From an uncultured Bacteroidota bacterium (GTDB lineage: Bacteria; Bacteroidota; Bacteroidia; Flavobacteriales; Flavobacteriaceae), in assembly GCA_902622575.1 (NCBI GenBank), contig CACNQJ010000001.1, positions 133,481 to 197,480 on the forward strand: DNA of 64,000 bases, in the 5' to 3' direction. The translations under genes and the position numbers were made by a program. The notes under the pieces are model-generated. The model searched no databases, was not told the origin of the DNA, and worked only from the letters and a program-made list of their open reading frames with translations. Shown one piece after another: positions 53,909-61,286 of the stretch. The first letter of the stretch is position 1. The number at the start of each line of letters is the position of its first letter.

Positions 53909-55615
53909 ATGGCAGAGGTTATTAAAATGCCGAGACTTAGTGATACCATGGAAGAGGGTGTAGTTGCTCAATGGTTAAAAAAAGTGGGGGATAAAATCTC
54001 TGAGGGTGATATATTGGCTGAAATTGAAACAGATAAAGCAACAATGGAGTTTGAATCATTTCATGATGGAACATTGCTTCATATTGCAATTGAAGAAGGT
54101 GTTGCTGCGAATGTTGATGCAATGTTATGTATCATTGGAGAGGATGGCGAAGACATTTCTTCTCTTATGAATACTAAAATTGAGGAATCATCAAACTCTC
54201 AACTTGATTTGGTAGATCAAATAAATCAACAGGAGAAAATTGACGAAAATCATTCAGAATTAGAAGATGCAGATTCAGTATCTACTGAAAAAGATAAACC
54301 AGTCATTAATGAAAATATAAATGTTGAATATATTACAATGCCCAGATTAAGTGATACAATGGAAGAAGGTACTATTTCAACATGGTTAAAAAAAGTTGGG
54401 GATGATATTTCAGAGGGAGACATATTAGCTGAAATAGAGACAGACAAAGCTACTATGGAATTTGAATCATTTTACAGTGGAAAATTAGTTCATATTGGTG
54501 TTGGAGAGGGTGAAACAGTTAAAGTTGATGATTTGATAGCTATAATTTCTGATTCTGATGTTGCTGTTGATGATTTATTGGATAATTATGGCAAAGATCA
54601 AGATTCAACCAATAATATTAATCTAAAAGATGAAATAACATCAACAACTGATGAAAAATCAATCGAGGATGTTTCCCTTGATAAGCCTATTGTACCAACT
54701 AATAATCAATCCGATTTAAGAGTCTTAGCCTCACCATTGGCTAAAAAAATTGCTGCAGAAAGAAATATTGATTTATCAAAAATCAAAGGCTCTGGTGATA
54801 ATGGAAGGATAGTAAAGGGTGATCTCGAAAATATCGATTCGAAACCAACAGCTTATAAGGAAGCAACAATAGTTGATAATTCTGAAAATATCGAAAAAGT
54901 TATAAAACCAGTTAAAAAAATAGTTGTTGGCGAGGAATCATTTGAAGATATCCAAAACTCAACAATGAGAAATGCAATAGCTAAAAGACTTTCTCAGTCA
55001 AAATTCTCAGCTCCACATTATTATCTGGGTGTTGAATTTAATATGGATAATGCGATTGCATTTAGAGAACAATACAATTCAATTCCCGATACAAAAATTT
55101 CTTTTAATGATATAGTTATAAAGGCTTGTGCAGCAGCGCTTAAAAAACATCCCCAAGTTAATTCGCGATGGATGGAAAATTCAATTAGACTAAATCACCA
55201 CGTACACATTGGAGTAGCAGTTGGGGTAGAGGATGGTCTTGTTGTTCCTGTAATTAAATTTGCGGATCAAGAGACATTACACTCTATAAATACTATGGTT
55301 AGAGATTATGCAGTTAGAGCAAAATCTAAGAAATTAAGACCAGACGAAATTGAAGGAAGTACCTTTACAGTATCTAATCTTGGAATGTTTGGAATACAAG
55401 AATTTACATCAATTATAAATCACCCAAATTCAGCGATTTTATCTGTAGGAAGCATAGTAAAAAAGCCTGTAGTAATAAATGAAAAAATTGTAGTTAGTAA
55501 TACAATGAAGGTTACTTTAGCATGTGATCACAGATCTGTCGACGGAGTAACAGGTTCACTATTCTTAGAAACTTTAAAAGGATTTATTGAAAATCCTGTA
55601 ACTATTTTAGTTTAA
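53909..55615 (+). CDS. pdhC: Pyruvate dehydrogenase E2 (dihydrolipoamide acetyltransferase), two lipoyl domains
   Basis: Core of the pyruvate dehydrogenase complex; transfers acetyl groups to CoA. Two lipoyl domains lie at residues 1-80 and about 142-220, each with the lipoyl-lysine motif ETDKATMEFESF. An E3/E1-binding domain follows (VLASPLAKKIAAERNIDLSKIKG, about 268-305). The catalytic domain begins near 350 and carries the active-site motif CDHRSVDGVTGS. Acidic, Asn/Ser/Asp-rich linkers separate the domains. 568 aa. Starts directly after the pdhA stop. Confidence 0.95.
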   Translation: MAEVIKMPRLSDTMEEGVVAQWLKKVGDKISEGDILAEIETDKATMEFESFHDGTLLHIAIEEGVAANVDAMLCIIGEDGEDISSLMNTKIEESSNSQLDLVDQINQQEKIDENHSELEDADSVSTEKDKPVINENINVEYITMPRLSDTMEEGTISTWLKKVGDDISEGDILAEIETDKATMEFESFYSGKLVHIGVGEGETVKVDDLIAIISDSDVAVDDLLDNYGKDQDSTNNINLKDEITSTTDEKSIEDVSLDKPIVPTNNQSDLRVLASPLAKKIAAERNIDLSKIKGSGDNGRIVKGDLENIDSKPTAYKEATIVDNSENIEKVIKPVKKIVVGEESFEDIQNSTMRNAIAKRLSQSKFSAPHYYLGVEFNMDNAIAFREQYNSIPDTKISFNDIVIKACAAALKKHPQVNSRWMENSIRLNHHVHIGVAVGVEDGLVVPVIKFADQETLHSINTMVRDYAVRAKSKKLRPDEIEGSTFTVSNLGMFGIQEFTSIINHPNSAILSVGSIVKKPVVINEKIVVSNTMKVTLACDHRSVDGVTGSLFLETLKGFIENPVTILV

Positions 55616-56289
55616 TGAAAAACGTTATAATCACAGGTACGAGTTCAGGCATTGGACTCGAATTAGTTAAAACATATTCAAAAAATGGATATAATGTGAT
55701 TTCATTATCCAGATCTAACCTTGATGAAAAATCATTAAAAAACGTAAAACATATAAATTTTGATATTACTAATGATGAATCGATAACTAACTTGGCTGAT
55801 ACTGTAAATAAGGAATATACTAGTATTGATATTTTAATCAATAATGCTGGTAAGATAATCAATAAACCTTTTGAAGATTTTACTAAGAAAGACTTTTACT
55901 CTATTTATGATGTAAATGTTTTTGGTGTTGTTAACCTAATTCAAAAACTATTGCCATTTTTTAATAAAGATTCTCATGTCGTAAATATTAGTAGTATCGG
56001 AGGATTGATTGGAAGTTCAAAATTTCCTGGATTAAGTGCATACTCCTCAAGCAAAGGTGCCTTAAATATATTAACAGAGGTCTTAGCAGAGGAGTATAAA
56101 CAAAAAGGTCCAAAATTCAATTCACTTTCGCTAGGATCTGTTAACACACCAATGTTAAATAAGGCTTTCCCAGGTTATTCTGCATCCGTTAGTCCAGATG
56201 AAATGGCTTCTTTTATATTCAATTTTGCCAACTCTGGGTCTAAAATTTTTAACGGAAAAGTTATCCCAGTATCTTCAACAAACCCATGA
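55615..56289 (+). CDS. Short-chain dehydrogenase/reductase
   Basis: NAD(P)-dependent SDR. Rossmann motif VIITGTSSGIGLELVKTY, DILINNAGKIINKPF, the serine of VVNISSIGG and the catalytic YSSSKGA (Tyr-x-x-x-Lys). C-terminal SLGSVNTPML is the usual PG-like segment. 224 aa, on the short side. It overlaps the pdhC stop by 1 bp and the next gene by 4 bp. Substrate unknown. Confidence 0.9.
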   Translation: MKNVIITGTSSGIGLELVKTYSKNGYNVISLSRSNLDEKSLKNVKHINFDITNDESITNLADTVNKEYTSIDILINNAGKIINKPFEDFTKKDFYSIYDVNVFGVVNLIQKLLPFFNKDSHVVNISSIGGLIGSSKFPGLSAYSSSKGALNILTEVLAEEYKQKGPKFNSLSLGSVNTPMLNKAFPGYSASVSPDEMASFIFNFANSGSKIFNGKVIPVSSTNP

Positions 56290-56870
56290 AAGATATTTTA
56301 TCATTAGTTCCTACAAAGGTTAATGATTACGTTATAAGCTTGATTGATGGTCAAGAACTTATAATTAAAATAGTTCCAGAAAGAAAAACCAAACATGGTG
56401 ATTTTAGAAAATCGAACAAAAAATATATTATAACTATTAATCGTATAAATAATAAATATAGATTTCTACTAATCTTAATACATGAACTTGCGCATTTTAA
56501 TGTATACAAGAAAAAAATAAGAACGAAGCCTCACGGTTCGATTTGGAAAAATGAGTTTAAAAAATTATTACAACCAGTCCTAGATAAAAAGATATTTCCT
56601 AATCACCTTCAAATTTTAATTCAAAATCATATGAAAAAACCAAAATCATCCTTTTCATATGACAGTGATTTGGAAATGGAACTTAATAAATATGATAATA
56701 ATATTAAAGACTACACTTATCTAGAGGAAGTTGAGATTGGAAATGTTTTCAGAAATAACGACAAGTATTATAAAAAAATCGAAAAAAGAAGAAAAAGGTA
56801 TCTTTGTATTGAAAAGGATAGTGGAAGAAAATATTTATTTCTTCCTCATGCTAAAGTTGAATTAATATGA
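56286..56870 (+). CDS. SprT-like zinc metallopeptidase domain protein
   Basis: A 194-aa cytosolic protein with the zincin motif ILIHELAHFNVYKKK and HGSIWKNEFKKLLQP, as in the SprT/Spartan family. The C-terminal third (YLEEVEIGNVFRNNDKYYKKIEKRRKRYLCIEKDSGRKYLFLPHAKVEL) is a small beta domain seen in the bacterial branch. Spartan relatives cut DNA-protein crosslinks, but bacterial activity is unproven. Overlaps both neighbours by 4 bp. Confidence 0.85.
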   Translation: MKDILSLVPTKVNDYVISLIDGQELIIKIVPERKTKHGDFRKSNKKYIITINRINNKYRFLLILIHELAHFNVYKKKIRTKPHGSIWKNEFKKLLQPVLDKKIFPNHLQILIQNHMKKPKSSFSYDSDLEMELNKYDNNIKDYTYLEEVEIGNVFRNNDKYYKKIEKRRKRYLCIEKDSGRKYLFLPHAKVELI

Positions 56871-57274
56871 AAAAAATTGCAATTAGTGGATATTTTGATC
56901 CAATTCATGTAGGTCACATAGAGTACATCAACAATGCAAAAAAATTAGGTGATTGGCTTGTTGTAATAGTAAACAATAATAAACAATGTGCTCTAAAAAA
57001 AGGCAAGTATTTTATGGATGAGAATGATAGAGTTAAAATTGTTAAAAATATAAAAGCTGTTGATGAGGTTTTTTTGTCAATAGATGATGATAAAACTGTT
57101 TGTAAATCATTAAAATCTGTAAATCCAGATGTTTTTGCTAATGGTGGAGACAGAAAAAATTACGAGATACCTGAATCCAATGTATGCAAAGAAAATAACA
57201 TTGAAATAATTGATGGTTTAGGTGATAAAATTAGGAGTTCCTCTGACTTAACAGGTCTAAAAGAAATTAAATAA
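56867..57274 (+). CDS. Cytidylyltransferase-like nucleotidyltransferase
   Basis: A 135-aa member of the HxGH nucleotidyltransferase superfamily, resembling glycerol-3-phosphate cytidylyltransferase or the RfaE2 domain. The nucleotide motif is FDPIHVGHIEYINNAKKLGD, then KCALKKGKYFMDENDRVKIVKN, PDVFANGGDRKNYEIPES and a C-terminal IRSSSDL in place of the ISST signature. The acceptor substrate cannot be told. Overlaps sprT-like gene by 4 bp. Confidence 0.85.
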   Translation: MKKIAISGYFDPIHVGHIEYINNAKKLGDWLVVIVNNNKQCALKKGKYFMDENDRVKIVKNIKAVDEVFLSIDDDKTVCKSLKSVNPDVFANGGDRKNYEIPESNVCKENNIEIIDGLGDKIRSSSDLTGLKEIK

Positions 57275-57277
57275 ATA

Positions 57278-58708
57278 TTGGAAACAAAATTTGATTTTAA
57301 CGAAAGTTCTGAGCAACCAGATATAAAGAAAAATGCACAAGGTTTATTTACTGGAATTATAATTTTTTTAAAAAGTATTCTAAGCTTTTATAAAGATGTA
57401 GATAAAAACTCTACTGTAAATGCAATTAAGGCAGATATATCCATGAAGGGAACAACTGCTTGGATACTAATTTGTTCAATTTTAATTGCGTCTGTTGGTT
57501 TAAATGCAAACTCAACACCAGTTGTAATTGGTGCAATGCTAATTTCTCCACTATTGGGACCCATTCTTGGGCTAGGTTTTTCCATAGCTACAAACGATAT
57601 AGAAACACTTAAAAACTCTTTTATAAACTTTATTGTAATGGTTGTTTTAAGTGTTATAACTGCGTATGTCTTTTTTTTAGTTTTTCCATTACGTGAAGAA
57701 TCTTCAGAATTATTATCTAGAACAAATCCTGATATAAGAGATGTTCTAATTGCCTTTTTTGGTGGCTTAGCTTTGATAATAGCAAAAACAAAAAAGGAAA
57801 ATATCAGCTCGGCTATTTTTGGAGTTGCTATAGCTACTGCCTTGATGCCACCTTTATGTACAGCAGGTTTTTATTTTGCTGAGCAAGATTATAACCTAGC
57901 TATTAAAGCATTGTATTTATTTACTATCAATAGTATGTATATAATAGTAGCATCATATTTAGTTTTAAAACTCTTAAGATTTCCATTAATTAATTATGCT
58001 AATTCAACTAGAAGAAGCTTTATAAATAGACTTGTCAGTGTACTGTCTTTAGTAATTCTTATTCCATCAATTATAACTTTCAATGGAGTTTTAAACAAAA
58101 GTCAGTTTGAATCTCAAGCTAGTAAGTTTTTAGAAAATGAATTAATTGGCATTCCCAATTATGAATTTTTAAAAAACACTTCTCTAAGTAATTACAATAA
58201 TGGCAATTCATCAATAATTATTAATACCTATGGTCAAAAACCTTTGAGCCAGGAAACCATTAATTTTTTAAACAAGAAAATCCAAAACTACAGTGAACTA
58301 AAAAACACCAAGCTTGAATTTATACAGAATGATAGCAGTTTATCAAACTCTGATAAATTTATAAATGAGCTAAGGAAAAGAGACTCAATAGAATTAATTT
58401 CAAAAATAGATGAAATAAATAAACTAAATCAAAAATTAGTTGATTTAGAATCTTTGAGTAGAGAAAAGTTAATTTTTAACTCCTTAGCGAAAGAAATTAA
58501 AATTATATATCCAGATCTTAATGAATTTGAGGTTTTTGAAACAATTAAAACCGACTTTAATGCAATTGACACTGTATTAGTATTTAATTTGAAATGGGCT
58601 AATGAGCTTGAAAATGTTGAAAAATTAAAGCTTAATGAAAATGTAAGAAACTGGCTAAAGTTTCAACTTGAAGATGATGTTTTTGAAATAAGAAGCAATG
58701 TGGATTAA
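57278..58708 (+). CDS. DUF389 integral membrane protein
   Basis: Membrane protein of 476 aa in the DUF389 family, whose function is unknown. The membrane core (residues 50-270, about six helices) has the family signature NSTPVVIGAMLISPLLGPILGLGFSI and SSAIFGVAIATALMPPLCTAGFYFAE. A soluble C-terminal half of about 200 residues (TYGQKPLSQETINFLN and SLAKEIKIIYPDLNEFEVFE) probably lies in the periplasm. No ATG is in position; the start is TTG three bases after the upstream stop. It may belong to the SDR-SprT-cytidylyltransferase operon. Confidence 0.88.
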   Translation: METKFDFNESSEQPDIKKNAQGLFTGIIIFLKSILSFYKDVDKNSTVNAIKADISMKGTTAWILICSILIASVGLNANSTPVVIGAMLISPLLGPILGLGFSIATNDIETLKNSFINFIVMVVLSVITAYVFFLVFPLREESSELLSRTNPDIRDVLIAFFGGLALIIAKTKKENISSAIFGVAIATALMPPLCTAGFYFAEQDYNLAIKALYLFTINSMYIIVASYLVLKLLRFPLINYANSTRRSFINRLVSVLSLVILIPSIITFNGVLNKSQFESQASKFLENELIGIPNYEFLKNTSLSNYNNGNSSIIINTYGQKPLSQETINFLNKKIQNYSELKNTKLEFIQNDSSLSNSDKFINELRKRDSIELISKIDEINKLNQKLVDLESLSREKLIFNSLAKEIKIIYPDLNEFEVFETIKTDFNAIDTVLVFNLKWANELENVEKLKLNENVRNWLKFQLEDDVFEIRSNVD

Positions 58709-58714
58709 TGCTTT

Positions 58715-59461
58715 CTATTGCCTTAGCTTTTTTAGTAGCTCTGAAGAGTAAACAAAATCTTCAACCTCTTTGTTTTTTGACTTCAAAATTTCTTTGTTTG
58801 TTCCCTGCCATATCTTATATCCCTCTTTTAGAAAAATAATGTTCTCACCAATTTCAATCACTGAATTCATGTCATGAGAATTAATAATTGTAGTAATATT
58901 ATATTCCCTAGTAATCTCTTGAATTAATTGGTCTATGACAATTGCTGTTTTTGGATCTAGTCCAGAGTTCGGTTCATCACAAAAAAGGTATTTTGGATTC
59001 ATCACTATAGCTCTAGCAATTGCAACTCTTTTTTGCATACCCCCAGACAACTCAGAGGGTAATTTGTTAGTTGCATTTATTAAATTAACTCTTTCAATAC
59101 ATTTCATCGCCCTTGAATATTTTTCAGATTCTTTAATATTAGTTAGCATATCCAATGGAAATCTTACATTTTCAAGTACATTCATAGAATCGAATAATGC
59201 GCTACCCTGAAAGACCATACCCATTTCTCTACTAATATTTAATTTATCATCACTGCTCATGTCTTTAGACGATAATCCATCATAAATTATCTCACCAGAA
59301 TCGGCCTCATATAGACCAAGAAGACACTTAAGTAAAACAGTTTTACCAGAACCACTCTGACCTATTATTAAATTTGTTTTTCCTCGGTAGAAAGTTGTAT
59401 TAATTTCACTTAAAACTCCAGATTTTTCAAAAGATTTATATATGTTCTTAACTTCAATCAT
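58715..59461 (-). CDS. MlaF-type ABC transporter ATP-binding protein
   Basis: ATPase of an Mla/MCE phospholipid transporter at the inner membrane. Walker A IIGQSGSGKTVLLKCLLG, signature LSGGMQKRVAIARAIV, Walker B YLFCDEPNSGLD and the H-loop INSHDMNSV are intact; the GMQKR signature and QGSALFDSMNVLENVRFP Q-loop are typical of MlaF. 248 aa. It starts right at the end of the permease gene, no spacer. MlaD/MCE protein is not encoded here. Confidence 0.93.
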   Translation of the reverse strand: MIEVKNIYKSFEKSGVLSEINTTFYRGKTNLIIGQSGSGKTVLLKCLLGLYEADSGEIIYDGLSSKDMSSDDKLNISREMGMVFQGSALFDSMNVLENVRFPLDMLTNIKESEKYSRAMKCIERVNLINATNKLPSELSGGMQKRVAIARAIVMNPKYLFCDEPNSGLDPKTAIVIDQLIQEITREYNITTIINSHDMNSVIEIGENIIFLKEGYKIWQGTNKEILKSKNKEVEDFVYSSELLKKLRQ

Positions 59462-60196
59462 TTATGCTAGTAAAAGTTGAGTAATTATGTAATTCAGAAT
59501 AATAATTATTATTGATGTCCAATAAAATGACTTGGTGCTAGCTTTACCTACATCAAGTGCACCACCTTTCATGTAATATCCGTGAAAAGATGGTACTGTT
59601 GCTAAAACAAATGAAAAAACAAGTGTCTTTATGTATGCGTATGTAACATGATAAGAGTCGAAATCCATTTGGATTCCTTGTATGTAAGCTTCACTAGGTA
59701 CGCCAGTTAAAGTCATGGCTAATAATCCACCAATTATCCCTAAAAACATTGATATTGTAATTACAAAGGGATAAAATAACATTGCAATAATTTTTGGGAA
59801 AACGAGATAATTTAGAGAATTTATACCCATAACTTCCAATGCATCAATTTGTTCAGTAACTCTCATGGTTCCAATACTTGATGTGATATAAGAACCAACT
59901 TTACCAGCCATTATAATAGATATAAACGTGGGAGCAAATTCTAAAATAACTGACTCTCTAGTTGCATACCCAATCAGTGTTTTAGATAACAAAGGGTTCT
60001 CCAAACTTAGAGCCATTTGGATCGAAACAACTCCACCGATAAAGAAGGACAATATAGATACGATTTGAATTGAGTCTAAAACAAGATCATTAATTTCCTT
60101 AAAAACTTGCTTATAAATAATCTCTCTTTTACAAGATTTAACAAAGGATGTTTTTATCATTAAAAAATACTTTCCTATATCTTGTAGAAAATTCAT
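59462..60196 (-). CDS. MlaE-type ABC transporter permease
   Basis: Inner-membrane permease of the MlaE family that moves phospholipids between membranes. About five helices, with the landmarks FIGGVVSIQMALSLENPLL, ILEFAPTFISIIMAGKVGSYITSSIGTMRVTEQIDALEVMGIN (the EQIDALEVMG region faces MlaF) and FHGYYMKGGALDVGKAST. 244 aa. Forms a tight cluster KAS III-mlaE-mlaF. Confidence 0.93.
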   Translation of the reverse strand: MNFLQDIGKYFLMIKTSFVKSCKREIIYKQVFKEINDLVLDSIQIVSILSFFIGGVVSIQMALSLENPLLSKTLIGYATRESVILEFAPTFISIIMAGKVGSYITSSIGTMRVTEQIDALEVMGINSLNYLVFPKIIAMLFYPFVITISMFLGIIGGLLAMTLTGVPSEAYIQGIQMDFDSYHVTYAYIKTLVFSFVLATVPSFHGYYMKGGALDVGKASTKSFYWTSIIIIILNYIITQLLLA

Positions 60197-60197
60197 T

Positions 60198-61256
60198 TTA
60201 TAATTGATAAGTTATTGCATTTATGTTCATTCCTGCTCCCACACTTGCAAATAAAATAACATCCCCCTTACTAACTTTATGGTCTTTAAAATTTGTTTTC
60301 AATACTACATCATAGAGAGTTGGTATAGTGGCAACAGAGGAATTACCAAATACATCAACACTAATCGGCATAATATTTTCAGGGATTTTCTTATCAAACT
60401 GTTTGTAAAAATATTTTAATACCGCCTCATCTAATTTTTCATTTGCTTGATGTAGAAAAATCTTTTTTACATCATCGATTTTTTTACCACTTTCTTCCAA
60501 ACATATTTTTAATGCTGATGGAATATTTGATATTGCAAATTCATAAACTTTTCTTCCATTCATTTTTATATGCTTAATTTTTTCTTTGTTGTTTGGGTCG
60601 TAAGATCTTTCACAAAATAGATAGAGTGCCTCTTTGCCAGCTTTGGTGATTGTTTTGTGTGATAAAATTCCACCGTTCTCATCAGTTTCCTCTACAATTG
60701 CTGCACCAGCTCCATCGGCAAAGATCATTGAATCTCTGTCAGAGTGATCAATTGTTCTTGAAAGCGTGTCAGCACCAATTACTAAGCATCTTTTTGCCAT
60801 CTTTGATTTAATAAAAGATTTAGCCTGAATAATTCCTTCAATCCATCCAGGACATCCAAAAATCAAATCATATGCAACACAATTCTCATTTACAATTTCA
60901 AGCTTGTGTTTAACCATGGTTGCAACCGATGGGAGGGCAATATATTGGTTTGTACCGTATTCAACCTCTCCAAAGTTATGGGCAACTATAATATAGTCAA
61001 TAGATTCTTTATCAATTTTAGCATCTTTAATTGCTTCTAGGGAAGCAAAAGTAGCTAAATCAGAGGTTGTATGTTCTTTGTCAGCATATCTCCTCTCTGT
61101 TATACCGGTTATAGCTTGAAACTTATCAATGATTTCCTTGTTAGAATTTGGATAACTAACACCTTCTTTATCAAAAAAAGATTTTTCAACAAAAGAGTTG
61201 TTGGTGATTTTATTTTTGGGTACGAATGATCCGGTGCCTACTATGTGTATTGGCAT
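60198..61256 (-). CDS. 3-oxoacyl-ACP synthase III-like enzyme
   Basis: Condensing enzyme of the KAS III/FabH superfamily, 352 aa. The nucleophile is Cys135 in NCVAYDLIFGCPGWIEGI, the histidine in KKIFLHQANEKLDEAV and the asparagine in VFGNSSVATIPTLYD, giving a complete Cys-His-Asn triad. The opening PIHIVGTGSFVPKNKITNN is standard. It is longer than housekeeping FabH (about 315-330 aa). It lies 1 bp upstream of mlaE, so it may supply an unusual acyl or ketone lipid, or simply be co-regulated. gcvP is upstream. Confidence 0.88.
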   Translation of the reverse strand: MPIHIVGTGSFVPKNKITNNSFVEKSFFDKEGVSYPNSNKEIIDKFQAITGITERRYADKEHTTSDLATFASLEAIKDAKIDKESIDYIIVAHNFGEVEYGTNQYIALPSVATMVKHKLEIVNENCVAYDLIFGCPGWIEGIIQAKSFIKSKMAKRCLVIGADTLSRTIDHSDRDSMIFADGAGAAIVEETDENGGILSHKTITKAGKEALYLFCERSYDPNNKEKIKHIKMNGRKVYEFAISNIPSALKICLEESGKKIDDVKKIFLHQANEKLDEAVLKYFYKQFDKKIPENIMPISVDVFGNSSVATIPTLYDVVLKTNFKDHKVSKGDVILFASVGAGMNINAITYQL

Positions 61257-61286
61257 AAAATTAATTTAATCAAAAATAGGAATAAA

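Noticed and set aside
53909-54570. Internal DNA repeat in the E2 gene
   Set aside because: Explained by two lipoyl domains, a normal E2 architecture.
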